The notes: generated from the sequence alone by a model not told the origin. A stretch of DNA of 64,000 bases from Pseudomonas sp. SST3 (GCF_003325755.1 NZ_QORI02000009.1:1-64000), one strand, 5' to 3'. Numbered from the stretch's first letter, positions 34,624 through 43,728 are shown. Numbers and translations are program-made.

Positions 34624-35109
34624 TCAGCGCTTGTGAGCGCTGACCTCGGCACTGCGAAGACTGGGCGCCAGCTTGTCCAGCACACCGTTGACGAACTTGT
34701 GTCCGTCGGTCGCGCCGAACACCTTGGCCAGCTCGATGCCCTCGTTGATCACCACCCGGTAGGGTACGTCGATGCGATGCATCAACTCGTAGGTGGACAG
34801 GCGCAGAACAGCCAGTTCCACCGGGTCGAGTTCTTCGAGCGGCCGATCGAGGTGAGGCACGATGGCGCCGTCGACTTCGGTCTTGGCACGCGCCACACCG
34901 GTCAGCAGTTCATGGAAGTAGTTGCCGTCGACGCCGGAGAAATCGTTGTCGACGCGAAACTGCGCCTCGATTTCGTTGAGGCTCTGACCCGCCATGTGCC
35001 ACTGATAAAGCGCCTGCATCGCCAGGCTGCGCGCCACACGGCGTGTGGCGATCTTGCCCTTGGCCTTGGGCTGGGGAGCGTCCTGGCTGTCGTCGTGATT
35101 CAGGCTCAC
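34624..35109 (-). CDS. nusB: Transcription antitermination factor NusB
   Basis: 161 residues from a GTG start that overlaps the ribH stop (GTGA), giving VSLNHDDSQ. The helical fold shows [55 protein letters not shown] and [11 protein letters not shown]. It binds boxA RNA with NusE for rRNA antitermination. Its N-terminus has a short charged extension (about 20 residues) relative to E. coli NusB. Confidence 0.95.
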   Translation of the reverse strand: MSLNHDDSQDAPQPKAKGKIATRRVARSLAMQALYQWHMAGQSLNEIEAQFRVDNDFSGVDGNYFHELLTGVARAKTEVDGAIVPHLDRPLEELDPVELAVLRLSTYELMHRIDVPYRVVINEGIELAKVFGATDGHKFVNGVLDKLAPSLRSAEVSAHKR

Positions 35110-35582
35110 TTGGCCTCCAGCTGCGCCAGCAGGCTCACCATTTCCAGAGCGGAGAGTGCGGCTTCGGCGCCCTTGTTGCCGGCTTTGGTGCCGGAGCGCT
35201 CGATGGCCTGCTCGATGGAATCGACGGTCAGCACGCCGAAAGCGACCGGCACGCCGAACTCCATGGAGACCTGCGAAAGGCCCTTGGTGCATTCGCCTGC
35301 AACGTATTCGAAGTGCGGGGTGCCGCCGCGAATGACCGCGCCGAGGGCGATAATGGCGTCGTATTCACCCTGCTGGGCGACTTTCTGCGCCACCAGCGGA
35401 ATTTCGAAGGCACCCGGTGCGCGGATGATGGTGATGGCGTCTTCACGTATGCCGTGGCGTACCAGCGCATCGACAGCGCCGCTCACCAGGCTCTCGACAA
35501 CGAAGCTGTTGAAGCGGCCAACGACCAGGGCGAACTTGCCCTGCGGGGCGATGAAGGTACCTTCGATGGTCTTCAGTGTCAT
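35106..35582 (-). CDS. ribH: 6,7-dimethyl-8-ribityllumazine synthase
   Basis: 158 residues. Family signatures [59 protein letters not shown] (with the catalytic His of GGTPHFE) and [24 protein letters not shown] are intact. It joins the pyrimidine and butanone phosphate intermediates to lumazine in icosahedral or pentameric assemblies. Stop overlaps the nusB start. Confidence 0.97.
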   Translation of the reverse strand: MTLKTIEGTFIAPQGKFALVVGRFNSFVVESLVSGAVDALVRHGIREDAITIIRAPGAFEIPLVAQKVAQQGEYDAIIALGAVIRGGTPHFEYVAGECTKGLSQVSMEFGVPVAFGVLTVDSIEQAIERSGTKAGNKGAEAALSALEMVSLLAQLEAK

Positions 35583-35646
35583 AGGTGGTTTCTCATCTCT
35601 TTAAAGAACGAAGGCGCCGCGTTTCGTCGCGGCGCCCTGGCATCAC

Positions 35647-36726
35647 TTATTCGGCGGGCAGGTATTCTACAACTTCCAGATCAAAGCCGGATATCGCGTT
35701 GAACTTCATCGGCGAACTCATCAGTCGCATCTTGCGTACGCCAAGGTCCCGAAGAATCTGCGAACCTGCCCCAACCGTGCTGTAGGTCGCCGGCGTCGGG
35801 AGTTGCTGGCGGTTGAGCTGAGCCAGCAGTTGCGGACCGGTCAGCGGATTGCCCAGCAGCAGCACCACGCCACTGCCAGCCTTGGCCACTTCACTCATCG
35901 CGGCGCGCAGGCTCCAGCGTCCCGGCACGGTCACCAGCAGCAGATCGCGCAACGGCTCCATATTGTGCACACGCACCAGCGTCGGGTTTTCCGGCGATAT
36001 CTCACCGCGGGTCAGCGCCATGTGCACGGTGTCTTCCACACCGTCGCGGTAGGTGACCAGCTTGAATTGTCCCAACTCGGTTTCCAGCGGCTGCTCGGAT
36101 ACTCTCTCGACGGTACGCTCGTGGATCATTCGGTAATGGATCAGGTCGGCGATGGTGCCGATCTTGAGGCCATGCTGCTCGGCGAACAGCTCCAGCTCCG
36201 GACGACGCGCCATGGTGCCGTCGTCGTTCATGATTTCGCAGATCACGCCGGATGGTTCGAGCCCGGCCATACGGGCCAGATCGCAAGCCGCCTCGGTGTG
36301 ACCGGCACGCGCCAGTACTCCACCAGGCTGGGCCATCAGCGGGAAAATATGACCGGGGCTGACGATATCCTCGGCCACCGCGTCTTTCGCCACGGCCGCC
36401 TGCACGGTGCGGGCGCGATCAGCAGCGGAGATGCCGGTGGTGACGCCTTCGGCGGCTTCAATGGAGACGGTGAACTTGGTGCCGAAACCGGAGCCGTTGC
36501 GCGGCGCCATCAGCGGCAGCTGCAGGGTTTCGCAGCGCTCACGCGTCATTGGCATGCAAATCAGGCCGCGTGCGAAACGGGCCATGAAGTTGATGTGTTC
36601 GGCGGTCACGCATTCGGAGGCGATGATGATGTCGCCCTCGTTCTCGCGGTCCTCGTCATCCATGAGGATGACCATCTTGCCGGCGCGGATGTCTTCGATC
36701 AGTTCTTCAGCGGTGTTCAGAGCCAT
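35647..36726 (-). CDS. ribBA: 3,4-dihydroxy-2-butanone-4-phosphate synthase with degenerate GTP cyclohydrolase II domain
   Basis: 359 residues. The RibB half (1 to about 205) is intact: MDDEDRENEGDIIIASE, TGISAADRARTVQAAV and RAGHTEAACDLARMAG. The C-terminal RibA-like half (about 208-359) lacks the Cys-x10-Cys-x-Cys zinc ligands and the EGRGIG motif seen in ribA at 31455, so it should not cyclise GTP (the RibBX type known in proteobacteria). The enzyme makes the four-carbon riboflavin precursor from ribulose 5-phosphate. Second gene after the FMN riboswitch. Confidence 0.95.
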   Translation of the reverse strand: MALNTAEELIEDIRAGKMVILMDDEDRENEGDIIIASECVTAEHINFMARFARGLICMPMTRERCETLQLPLMAPRNGSGFGTKFTVSIEAAEGVTTGISAADRARTVQAAVAKDAVAEDIVSPGHIFPLMAQPGGVLARAGHTEAACDLARMAGLEPSGVICEIMNDDGTMARRPELELFAEQHGLKIGTIADLIHYRMIHERTVERVSEQPLETELGQFKLVTYRDGVEDTVHMALTRGEISPENPTLVRVHNMEPLRDLLLVTVPGRWSLRAAMSEVAKAGSGVVLLLGNPLTGPQLLAQLNRQQLPTPATYSTVGAGSQILRDLGVRKMRLMSSPMKFNAISGFDLEVVEYLPAE

Positions 36727-36737
36727 TTGGCCAGTCC

Positions 36738-37400
36738 TTACTTGTTCAGATAGCCGTGTTCGGCCAGGAAGCTTTCCGTCAGACCGGAGGCATTCGGCTC
36801 GGCCGCCTTGTCGCCCAATAGCAGGCGCTCCAGGTAACGGGCCAGCAGATCCACTTCCAGATTCACCTGCCGCCCGGGCCGGTAGTCGACCATGATGGTT
36901 TCGGCCAGGGTATGCGGGACGATGGTGAGTTCGAATTCGGCGCCGTTCACCGCATTGACGGTGAGACTGGTGCCGTCAACGGTGATCGAACCTTTGAGCG
37001 CGATGTACTTGGCCAACTCGCGCGGCGCGCGAATGCGGAACTGCACAGCGCGGGCATTTTCCTCGCGTGCCACCACCTCGCCGACACCGTCGACGTGACC
37101 GCTTACCAGGTGGCCACCGAGACGGCTGGTTGGCATCAGCGCCTTCTCCAGATTCACCCGGCTACCGGTCTTGAGATCAACGAAAGCCGTGCGCGCCAGT
37201 GTTTCGCGGCTGACGTCGGCCCAGAAGCCGTTGCCCGGCAGTTCGACTGCAGTCAGGCAGACACCGTTGACCGCGATGCTGTCGCCGAGCTTCACATCGG
37301 CCAGGTCCAGCTTGCCAGTCTCGACCAGCACCCGCACGTCGCCGCCCTTGGGCGTCATCGCACCAATGGTTCCGATGGATTCGATTATTCCGGTGAACAT
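36738..37400 (-). CDS. ribE: Riboflavin synthase, alpha chain
   Basis: 220 residues from ATG 37400 with GGAGG about 5 bases upstream. The two lumazine-binding barrels each begin with their family motif: MFTGIIESIGTI with LGDSIAVNGVCLTAVEL, and GHLVSGHVDGVGEV with LKGSITVDGTSLTVN. It dismutates two lumazines into riboflavin. First gene behind the FMN riboswitch; its start overlaps a 16-codon leader ORF. Longer upstream readings run into the riboswitch and are not coding. Confidence 0.96.
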   Translation of the reverse strand: MFTGIIESIGTIGAMTPKGGDVRVLVETGKLDLADVKLGDSIAVNGVCLTAVELPGNGFWADVSRETLARTAFVDLKTGSRVNLEKALMPTSRLGGHLVSGHVDGVGEVVAREENARAVQFRIRAPRELAKYIALKGSITVDGTSLTVNAVNGAEFELTIVPHTLAETIMVDYRPGRQVNLEVDLLARYLERLLLGDKAAEPNASGLTESFLAEHGYLNK

Positions 37401-37435
37401 GCCGCCTCCCATGGAAGGCTGTTGAAACGATGCAT
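37385..37435 (-). CDS. Putative 16-aa leader peptide overlapping the ribE start
   Basis: ATG at 37435-37433 is preceded by AGGAG (37448-37444) at an 8-base spacing. The frame encodes MHRFNSLPWEAACSPE and stops at TAA 37387-37385, 15 bases inside ribE, in a different frame. Its ribosome site touches a hairpin at 37446-37465. Translation of this ORF would pass ribosomes over the ribE ribosome site, so it could couple the riboswitch to ribE translation. No experimental support is known to me. Confidence 0.45.
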   Translation of the reverse strand: MHRFNSLPWEAACSPE

Positions 37436-37445
37436 ATGACGAACT

Positions 37446-37465
37446 CCTGTTTTGGATAAAACAGG
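37446..37465 (-). promoter_or_regulatory. Hairpin between FMN aptamer and ribE
   Basis: On the transcript, CCTGTTTT and AAAACAGG form a perfect 8-bp stem with a 4-base loop. The 3' arm runs into the AGGAG before the leader ORF. There is no U tract, which favours a translational switch over termination. Confidence 0.6.
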
Positions 37466-37520
37466 GCGCTGCAGATCGATAGGGAGTAGACGTGCGCACG
37501 AACGGCGCCCGTCGAGGCAT

Positions 37521-37690
37521 CCCGCTCTCTCTCATCCGGACTATACCGTCGGCCCCGGAATCACACCGGGTCTGCTGACCTTGCCTGAGCAAGCGCTCGC
37601 GGGCTAGACGCAAACTGAACGCTACTGCGCTTCAGCCCTAAGAACTGCGCCATCACCGCCGGTGGGGAATTTCGCCCCGCCCTGAGAACG
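37521..37690 (-). ncRNA. FMN riboswitch (RFN element)
   Basis: On the minus strand the RFN core is present in order: TCAGGGCGGGGCGAAATTCC then CCACCGGCGGT, AGCCCGCGAGCG, GGTCAGCAGACCCGGTG, ATTCCGGGGCCGACGG and TATAGTCCGGATGAGAGAG. It precedes ribE-ribBA-ribH-nusB-thiL-pgpA, so FMN should repress that operon. The aptamer ends about 120 bases before ribE. Confidence 0.95.
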
Positions 37691-38154
37691 TGGACCGATA
37701 ATGGCCCGGCGCAGTTTTTACCACAGATGGGCCATTTCTGCAGCCGGCAAACGACCTTTGGCCGCGACGCAACAAAAAACGACGTAGCGCACGAGCCGCT
37801 TTCGCGGGAAGCCCGCGCCGGGCGAAGCGCTTGAGTACCGAGCTGACCCGTTCGCTGCGGAACGCGCCCCTCGGAATTGGTTACTCGGCGCTTTATCGTC
37901 GCCCGGACTGCCCCGCAGATTTACAAGCGCAACGCGAACTACCGTTGCGCTTGTTTGTCCATACCCATCGCAGCGCCTAAGGAACATGCGTTCAGAGGCG
38001 ATGGCAGAACAAGACGATCAGGATGGAACGTCGCTCCGGCATTCATCGCACCGATACGCCGAGCCAGGATCAGCTCGTATTTTGACGATCCCCCGTGCAG
38101 ATCAGGCCGCGATCAGGAACACGCTCCGGACCATTTATTCATGTGCCGAGAGAG
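37691..38154. other. Intergenic region upstream of the FMN riboswitch
   Basis: No gene supported. Contains the promoter zone for the riboswitch operon on the minus strand and, at 37924-37953, a perfect 11-bp hairpin. A short plus-strand reading frame from 37986 overlaps the next gene in another frame and shows no family resemblance. Confidence 0.5.
37924..37953. terminator. Strong hairpin, possible bidirectional terminator
   Basis: CAAGCGCAACG (37924-37934) pairs perfectly with CGTTGCGCTTG (37943-37953) around an 8-base loop; a short TTTGT follows on the plus strand. The T tract is weak, so the terminator call is tentative. Confidence 0.45.
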
Positions 38155-38928
38155 ATGGATATGTCAGGGGTTGCGACTACGGAGCGGACGGCTGCGCAAT
38201 GGGCGGCGGAGATCGACTCCAATGGCTTCACGGTGCTGGAAAACTACCTTTCGCCTGAAATGCTCGAACAAGCCCGCGTTTTCATCGAGCAGCAGGCGGC
38301 TAGCCGTGACGGCGAGTATTTCGCGGTCCACGGCATCGAAGCATTAAGCGGCAGCGTCATGGCGAGCCTGGCGCTTTCTGCGCCATTCAAGGAAATGCTG
38401 GCGGACCTCTATCAGCTCCAGGCTGGCCGAGACCCTTCCGCGACGGAGCAGGTCTTCCCGGTGATCCGCTGCCTACAGGGCCGGAGCGGGCTCAGGCAAT
38501 CGCATTTTTACCATTTCGATGCCACCGCGATCACTGCGCTGCTCCCCTTGTTCATCCCTACGGAGGGCGAGCACTGTGGAGACCTGATCATCTTTCCGAA
38601 TATCCGCCCCGTCCGTTTCAATGCCCTTCTCAACGTGATCGAGAAAGCACTGCTGCACAACACCCTCAGCCAAAAACTGGTCGCCTTTGCGGTCCGGCGT
38701 GGCTGGCTCTCACCGATCCGTCTGAAGTTGGTTCCAGGCAATCTCTACCTGTTCTCGGGCTACCGCAGCCTGCACGCCAACGACCAGTGCGACCCCGACA
38801 TGCTTCGCGCGACCACGCTGTTCCACTTCGGCAACCCTCACCATGACAGCCTGCTCGCGCGGCTGGTGCTGGGTACCAACAAGCGTCGCGCCAAGTTGGA
38901 TCACAATGGCCTCAAACCGGCGAATTGA
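38155..38928 (+). CDS. Phytanoyl-CoA dioxygenase-like (Fe/2-oxoglutarate superfamily) protein
   Basis: 257 residues from ATG 38155; an ATG 20 codons upstream is possible. The opening DSNGFTVLENYLSPEMLEQA is typical of the PhyH superfamily. Candidate Fe ligands are HFD (His120, Asp122) and His207 in GYRSLHAND, with Arg218 as the 2-oxoglutarate partner. Substrate unknown. It runs on the plus strand between ribD and the FMN riboswitch, where many pseudomonads have no gene, so it looks inserted. The family call is by eye and moderate. Confidence 0.65.
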   Translation: MDMSGVATTERTAAQWAAEIDSNGFTVLENYLSPEMLEQARVFIEQQAASRDGEYFAVHGIEALSGSVMASLALSAPFKEMLADLYQLQAGRDPSATEQVFPVIRCLQGRSGLRQSHFYHFDATAITALLPLFIPTEGEHCGDLIIFPNIRPVRFNALLNVIEKALLHNTLSQKLVAFAVRRGWLSPIRLKLVPGNLYLFSGYRSLHANDQCDPDMLRATTLFHFGNPHHDSLLARLVLGTNKRRAKLDHNGLKPAN

Positions 38929-38956
38929 GTAAGCACGCCCCTAGCGGGCCATGCCT

Positions 38957-40072
38957 TCAGGCATCAGTGGTCGGGTGGGCAATGATGCGCCAGTCGTCGC
39001 CGACCGCACGGATACTCTCGATCTTCAAACCAGGGGCATCGCTCATGTGCGTCAACGACAGATCCAGCAGCGGGCGTGCCGAGGAACCGAGGAATTTGGC
39101 GGCGACGAAGATCTGGTACTCGTCGATCAGCCCCAGGGCGGCGAAGGCACCGGCGAGACGCGGGCCGGCTTCGAGCAACACTTCGTTAGCGCCGCGACTG
39201 GCAAGCTCGCGCAGCAGGCCGCGCAGGTCGACACGGCCGTCGCCGCTGTCCAGCTCCAACACCTCATGACCGGCAGCGCAGTACGGCTCGGTGCGACCGG
39301 CTGTGGATGTCGCTACCAGCGCGGCGCCGGCCTGGAAGAAGGCGGCACTCAATGGCACCCGCAACCGGCCATCGATCAACACCCGCAGCGGCGGGCGCTG
39401 CATCGCCAACGCGGTGAGTTCGCCATCCAGCCCCAGCTCGGCAGCGCGCACCGTCAGGCGCGCCTGATCCATCAGCACCGTATCGGCGCCCGTCAACACC
39501 ACACTGGATTGCGCACGCAGACGCTGCACCTCGGCGCGAGCGGCCGGGCCGGTGATCCACTGGCTTTCTCCACTGGCCATGGCGGTGCGGCCGTCGAGGC
39601 TCATCGCCAGTTTCGTGCGTAACAGCGGTAGGCCGGTTTCCATGCGTTTGATGAAACCGGCATTCAATGCCCGCGCTTCGTTTTCCAGCACACCGCTGGC
39701 GACCTCGATGCCTACGCTCTGCAGGCGAGCCAGCCCACGGCCGGCCACTTGTGGATTGGGGTCTTGCATGGCGGCCACCACGCGTCCGACGCCGGCGCTG
39801 ACCAATGCTTCGGCGCAGGGCGGCGTGCGTCCATGATGGCTGCACGGCTCGAGCGTGACGTAGGCCGTGGCGCCGCGGGCGCGCTCACCAGCCTGACGCA
39901 GCGCATGCACCTCGGCGTGCGGCTCACCGGCACGTACGTGCCAGCCCTCACCGATCAGCTCGCCATCGGCGACGATCACACAGCCGACTCGAGGGTTGGG
40001 ATGCGTCGAATACAGGCCCTTGCGCGCCAACTGCAGCGCACGAGCCATCCAGGCGTGGTCGGAGGCGGTCAT
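38957..40072 (-). CDS. ribD: Bifunctional riboflavin deaminase/reductase RibD
   Basis: 371 residues. The N-terminal CDA-type deaminase has the zinc motif HAEVHAL (about 52-58) with [15 protein letters not shown]; the C-terminal reductase (about 150-371) has [23 protein letters not shown] and [11 protein letters not shown]. It catalyses the second and third steps of riboflavin synthesis. It is downstream of nrdR with an ATGA overlap and is not part of the riboswitch-led transcript. Confidence 0.97.
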   Translation of the reverse strand: MTASDHAWMARALQLARKGLYSTHPNPRVGCVIVADGELIGEGWHVRAGEPHAEVHALRQAGERARGATAYVTLEPCSHHGRTPPCAEALVSAGVGRVVAAMQDPNPQVAGRGLARLQSVGIEVASGVLENEARALNAGFIKRMETGLPLLRTKLAMSLDGRTAMASGESQWITGPAARAEVQRLRAQSSVVLTGADTVLMDQARLTVRAAELGLDGELTALAMQRPPLRVLIDGRLRVPLSAAFFQAGAALVATSTAGRTEPYCAAGHEVLELDSGDGRVDLRGLLRELASRGANEVLLEAGPRLAGAFAALGLIDEYQIFVAAKFLGSSARPLLDLSLTHMSDAPGLKIESIRAVGDDWRIIAHPTTDA

Positions 40073-40536
40073 TCGTTTTTCACGGGCTCGCGGGAAAGGC
40101 GATCGATTTCCTCACGGAACTCGTTGAGGTCCTGAAAGCGGCGATAGACCGAAGCAAAACGAATGTAGGCAACTTCATCGAGCTTCTGCAGCTCGACCAT
40201 CACCAGTTCGCCCAGCACCCGCGACTTGATTTCCCGCTCGCCGGTGGCGCGCAGACGATGTTTGATATGCGCGATCGCCTCTTCCAGACGCTCGACACTG
40301 ACCGGGCGTTTCTCCAGCGCGCGTTGCATGCCGGCACGCAGCTTTTCTTCGTCGAACGGCTGCCGGCTGCCGTCCTGCTTGATCAAGCGCGGCATGACCA
40401 GCTCGGCGGTTTCGAAGGTGGTGAAACGTTCGCCGCAGGCGAGGCACTCGCGGCGACGGCGCACCTGATCGCCCTCGGCTACAAGGCGCGAATCGATGAC
40501 TTTGGTGTCATGTGCACCACAAAAGGGACAATGCAT
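40069..40536 (-). CDS. nrdR: Transcriptional repressor NrdR
   Basis: 155 residues. The zinc ribbon CPFCG...[12 protein letters not shown] is followed by the ATP-cone domain ([33 protein letters not shown]). It senses ATP/dATP and represses ribonucleotide reductase genes by binding NrdR boxes. Coupled to ribD by ATGA, the conserved proteobacterial pair. Confidence 0.97.
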   Translation of the reverse strand: MHCPFCGAHDTKVIDSRLVAEGDQVRRRRECLACGERFTTFETAELVMPRLIKQDGSRQPFDEEKLRAGMQRALEKRPVSVERLEEAIAHIKHRLRATGEREIKSRVLGELVMVELQKLDEVAYIRFASVYRRFQDLNEFREEIDRLSREPVKNE

Positions 40537-40650
40537 GGGTTAGAGCTGTCAGACGTCGGGAGAGCCATGTTAGCGCATCCGGTCGGCAAGACAAATCGAG
40601 CGGATTGTTGCTATACAGGCGCGCATTACCGCCAGATTCCGGAGTCGTCC

Positions 40651-41079
40651 GTGCCGTTACGCCCCCTCGTTCTGCCCCTCTTGTTGCTGGTGCTGGTTGG
40701 CTGTTCGAGCCAACAGTCCCAGCGCCCATCCGCACCTGTCACGTTCGAGGAACCTCCGCAGGCGACCAGCGTGCTGCATGAGTTGCACGGCAGCCTGATC
40801 GGCGCTCCAGCCGGCAGTGAAGTCGAACTGGCATTGCTGGAAGTCAACCGGCGCGACCAGCCCGACCGCTTGCTGAGCAACGTCCGCCTGCAAGGCCGAG
40901 GCAGCGAATTACCGTTCATTCTCAAATTCAACGCCGAGAAATTCCCCCAAGGCCGGGACGTGGAGCTGCGCGGACGCGTGACCCGCTCGGGACAGCTGAT
41001 CATGCGCCTGCCAGCCGTGCAGGTCAGCAGTCCTGCCAGCCAGTCACTGGGCCCGCTACACCTGGTGCCAGCACCTTGA
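40651..41079 (+). CDS. YbaY-family lipoprotein
   Basis: 142 residues from a GTG start at 40651 with GGAG 6 bases upstream. A lipoprotein signal (PLRPLVLPLLLLVLVGC) has the lipobox LVGC; Ser-Ser after the Cys suggests outer-membrane sorting. The mature part has one beta-rich YbaY-type domain (LHGSLIGAPAGSEVELALLEV...LPFILKFNAEKF). Function is unknown in the family. The stop overlaps the next start (TGATG). Confidence 0.78.
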   Translation: MPLRPLVLPLLLLVLVGCSSQQSQRPSAPVTFEEPPQATSVLHELHGSLIGAPAGSEVELALLEVNRRDQPDRLLSNVRLQGRGSELPFILKFNAEKFPQGRDVELRGRVTRSGQLIMRLPAVQVSSPASQSLGPLHLVPAP

Positions 41080-41759
41080 TGCCGCCCGAAGCATTGCAGG
41101 TCGCGCTAAACGACCTGCTCGGCGATGCGCACCTGATCGCTGAAACCCTGCCCGATACCGACATCCGGCTGTGGCTGATCGACGCGGCGAACATGGGCCG
41201 TGCGTTCAGCCCCGAGGAAACCCGGCGGATCCTGGAAGAGCCACCCTACTGGTGTTTCTGCTGGGCCAGCGGCCTGGTGCTGGCGCGCTGGCTGGCCGCA
41301 CACCCGGAGTGGGTACGCGGCAAACGGGTGCTGGATTTCGGTGCGGGCTCAGGCGTTGCTGCCATCGCCGCGGCCAAAGCCGGCGCGCTGGAAGCCGTGG
41401 CCTGTGACCTCGACCCGCTGGCGCTGGCAGCCTGCCGTGCCAACGCGGCGCTCAACGGCGTGCAGCTACGCTATTCGACGGATTTCTTCGGCGAGGCCGA
41501 TCGCTACGATCTGATCATCGTCGCCGATGTGCTTTATGACCGGGCGAACTTGCCGCTGCTGGATCAGTTCCTGAGCCGGGGTCGCCAGGCGCTGATTGCG
41601 GACTCGCGGGTGCGAGATTTCCAGCATCCGCTCTACAGCCGCCTGGCACTCCTCGACGCCTGCACCTGGCCGGACCTCGCCGAGCCTACTGAATTTCGCC
41701 GGGTCAGCCTCTACCACGCCACTCGACAGACAGCGGCTGAATCACGAGCAGCCGGCTAG
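41079..41759 (+). CDS. Class I SAM-dependent methyltransferase
   Basis: 226 residues. Motif I VLDFGAGSGVAAIAAAKAG with downstream acidic CDLDPLAL and IIVADVLYDRANL resembles the ETFbeta-lysine/METTL20-type protein methyltransferases; the PYWCFCWASGLVLARWL segment is also typical. Substrate not established. ATG 41079 overlaps the upstream lipoprotein stop. Confidence 0.85.
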   Translation: MPPEALQVALNDLLGDAHLIAETLPDTDIRLWLIDAANMGRAFSPEETRRILEEPPYWCFCWASGLVLARWLAAHPEWVRGKRVLDFGAGSGVAAIAAAKAGALEAVACDLDPLALAACRANAALNGVQLRYSTDFFGEADRYDLIIVADVLYDRANLPLLDQFLSRGRQALIADSRVRDFQHPLYSRLALLDACTWPDLAEPTEFRRVSLYHATRQTAAESRAAG

Positions 41760-41801
41760 GGTCCACTGCAGGTCGCGACGCCAATGCCGAAGGAGCAAGC
41801 C

Positions 41802-42332
41802 ATGACCACCGACGATCCCCTGCGTCTGTTCTTCGCCCTGCCCTGCCCGCCGGAATTGGCAGAAGCCATCGGTAGCTGGCGTGACCAACAGAACCTTGGC
41901 AGTCGCCCTGTGGCGCAGGCCAACCTGCATCTCACCCTGGCCTTTCTCGGCAGCCAGCCGGCGGCGCAGCTGGACGGCCTGAAGCGCCTCGGCGATCACC
42001 TGCGCGCCGACGCCTTCATGCTGCACCTGGATCAGTTGCAGACGATCGGCCATGGCTTCGCCTGCCTGATTCCGAACCAGGTCCCGCCGCCGTTGAGCCA
42101 ACTGGTCGAGCAGCTGCATGCCGGCCTGTCCGCCCATGGCTTCGCCCTCGACTCGCGACCCTTCCTGCCACACGTGACGCTGTCGCGCGAGGCGCAGGTT
42201 CAGTCGAACGTTAAGCCGCCCAGTTTCGATTGGCGGGTCGAACACTTCGGCCTCTTCGTGTCTGAAAACACTCCCAACGGCGTGCGCTACCGTGAGCAGG
42301 AGCGTTGGCAGTTGACGGCCCCGAACCGTTGA
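41802..42332 (+). CDS. thpR: RNA 2',3'-cyclic phosphodiesterase / 2'-5' RNA ligase
   Basis: 176 residues from ATG 41802 with AAGGAG upstream; an earlier ATG at 41784 lacks one. The two HxT motifs, HLTLAFLG (about 42) and HVTLSRE (about 126), form the 2H phosphoesterase active site. Acts on RNA termini in the cytoplasm. Confidence 0.93.
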   Translation: MTTDDPLRLFFALPCPPELAEAIGSWRDQQNLGSRPVAQANLHLTLAFLGSQPAAQLDGLKRLGDHLRADAFMLHLDQLQTIGHGFACLIPNQVPPPLSQLVEQLHAGLSAHGFALDSRPFLPHVTLSREAQVQSNVKPPSFDWRVEHFGLFVSENTPNGVRYREQERWQLTAPNR

Positions 42333-42420
42333 TATCGATTCGCGCTACTTGCTTCCGCTCCAGCGCGCCCCCACTTAACATGCACGCCTCATTTCGCATG
42401 TGCCCATTCCGAGACTTCCA

Positions 42421-43290
42421 ATGAGCCAGACTCCCTACATCTTCGATGTCAGCAGCGCCAACTTCGAGCAGCTGGTGCTGGAAAACTCCTTTCACAAGCC
42501 AGTGCTGGTGGATTTCTGGGCCGAGTGGTGTGCGCCGTGCAAGGCGCTGATGCCACTGCTGGCGAAGATCACCGAGGAGTACCAGGGCGAGCTGCTGCTG
42601 GCCAAGATCAACTGCGATATCGAGCAGGATGTCGTGGCCCGCTTCGGCGTGCGCAGCCTGCCCACCGTAGTGCTGTTCAAGGATGGCCAGCCGGTCGATG
42701 GCTTCGCCGGTGCGCAGCCGGAGTCGGCTGTTCGCGCCATGCTGGAACCGCACGTACAGGCGCCTGCGGCCCCCGAGGCCGATCTGCTGGAAGGTGCACA
42801 GCAATTGTTCGCAGAGGGTCGCATCAGCGAAGCGGAGCATCAGCTCAAGCTGCTGCTGGCCGAAGACAATGAAAACGCAGCCGCGCTGATCCTCTATGCA
42901 CGCTGCCTGGCCGAACGCGGTGAACTGGGCGAGGCCGAAACTGTGCTCGGCGCGGTCAAGGGTGACGAGCACAAACAGGCCCTCGCTGGGGCCCGCGCGC
43001 AGCTGACTTTTCTGCGTCAGGCCGATGATCTGCCCGAAGTCGCCGATCTGAAGAGCCGTCTGGCACAGAATGCCGAGGACGATGAAGCCGCCTACCAACT
43101 GGCGATTCAGCAACTGGCACGCCAACAGCACGAAGCGGCCCTGGACGCTCTGCTCAAGCTGTTCATGCGCAACCGCGCCTACGCCGACGGCCTGCCGCAC
43201 AAGACCTTGCTACAGGTGTTCGACCTGCTGGGCAACGACCATCCGCTGGTCACTACCTATCGCCGCAAGCTGTACCAGGCCCTGTATTGA
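42421..43290 (+). CDS. cnoX: Thioredoxin-domain chaperedoxin CnoX/YbbN
   Basis: 289 residues. An N-terminal thioredoxin domain (about 1-108) with WCAPC (Cys37, Cys40) is followed by tetratricopeptide-type repeats (LLEGAQQLFAEGRISEAEHQL and so on). E. coli YbbN has lost one cysteine; here both are present, so redox activity is possible besides holdase function toward GroEL clients. Confidence 0.93.
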   Translation: MSQTPYIFDVSSANFEQLVLENSFHKPVLVDFWAEWCAPCKALMPLLAKITEEYQGELLLAKINCDIEQDVVARFGVRSLPTVVLFKDGQPVDGFAGAQPESAVRAMLEPHVQAPAAPEADLLEGAQQLFAEGRISEAEHQLKLLLAEDNENAAALILYARCLAERGELGEAETVLGAVKGDEHKQALAGARAQLTFLRQADDLPEVADLKSRLAQNAEDDEAAYQLAIQQLARQQHEAALDALLKLFMRNRAYADGLPHKTLLQVFDLLGNDHPLVTTYRRKLYQALY

Positions 43291-43305
43291 GCTGCTTTTT
43301 GTAAT

Positions 43306-43680
43306 AGGCGCGCCCTCGGCGCAAGGGGTCTCCCGGCCCCGCTCAAAAGGCAAAAACTTCGCCCCCGGTCGGGCCTCCCACTAAGGCCAGAGCAAGCAGG
43401 GCGGGTAAGCAAAGGCAAACCAAGCCCTCGCCGACCTGCCTTTTCGTGGGAGGCGCGCCCCGCGGCGAAAGGGGCCGCCCGGCCCGCTCAAATGCCAAAA
43501 GCTTCGCCCCGGGTCGGGCCTCCCACTGAGCCAGAGCAAGCAGGGCGGTAAGCAAAGGCAAAGCAAACCAAGCCCTCGCCGACCTGCCTATTCGTGGGAG
43601 GCGCGCCCCGCGGCGAAAGGGGCCGCCCGGCCCGCTCAAATGCCAAAAGCTTCGCCCCGGGCGAGCCTCCGACAAAGCAG
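43306..43680. repeat. Three tandem REP-like repeats, period about 147 bp
   Basis: AGGCGCGCC recurs at 43306, 43451 and 43599. Copy 2 is bounded by GTGGGAGGC (43446-43454) and GCCTCCCAC (43518-43526), an inverted repeat; copy 1 ends with GCCTCCCAC at 43373-43381, and copy 3 begins GTGGGAGGC at 43594. Between copies lies CCAGAGCAAGCAGGGC with AACCAAGCCCTCGCC. These fit Pseudomonas REP/BIME elements. Open frames across them are repeat artefacts. Confidence 0.85.
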
Positions 43681-43728
43681 TGCAAGCCAATGCGAGAGCA
43701 ACCCTCGCGCCCGGGCATTTGCGGTTCG

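Noticed and set aside
37986..38258. 90-residue plus-strand ORF upstream of the dioxygenase-like gene
   Set aside because: It overlaps that gene in another frame and shows no recognisable motif or ribosome site.
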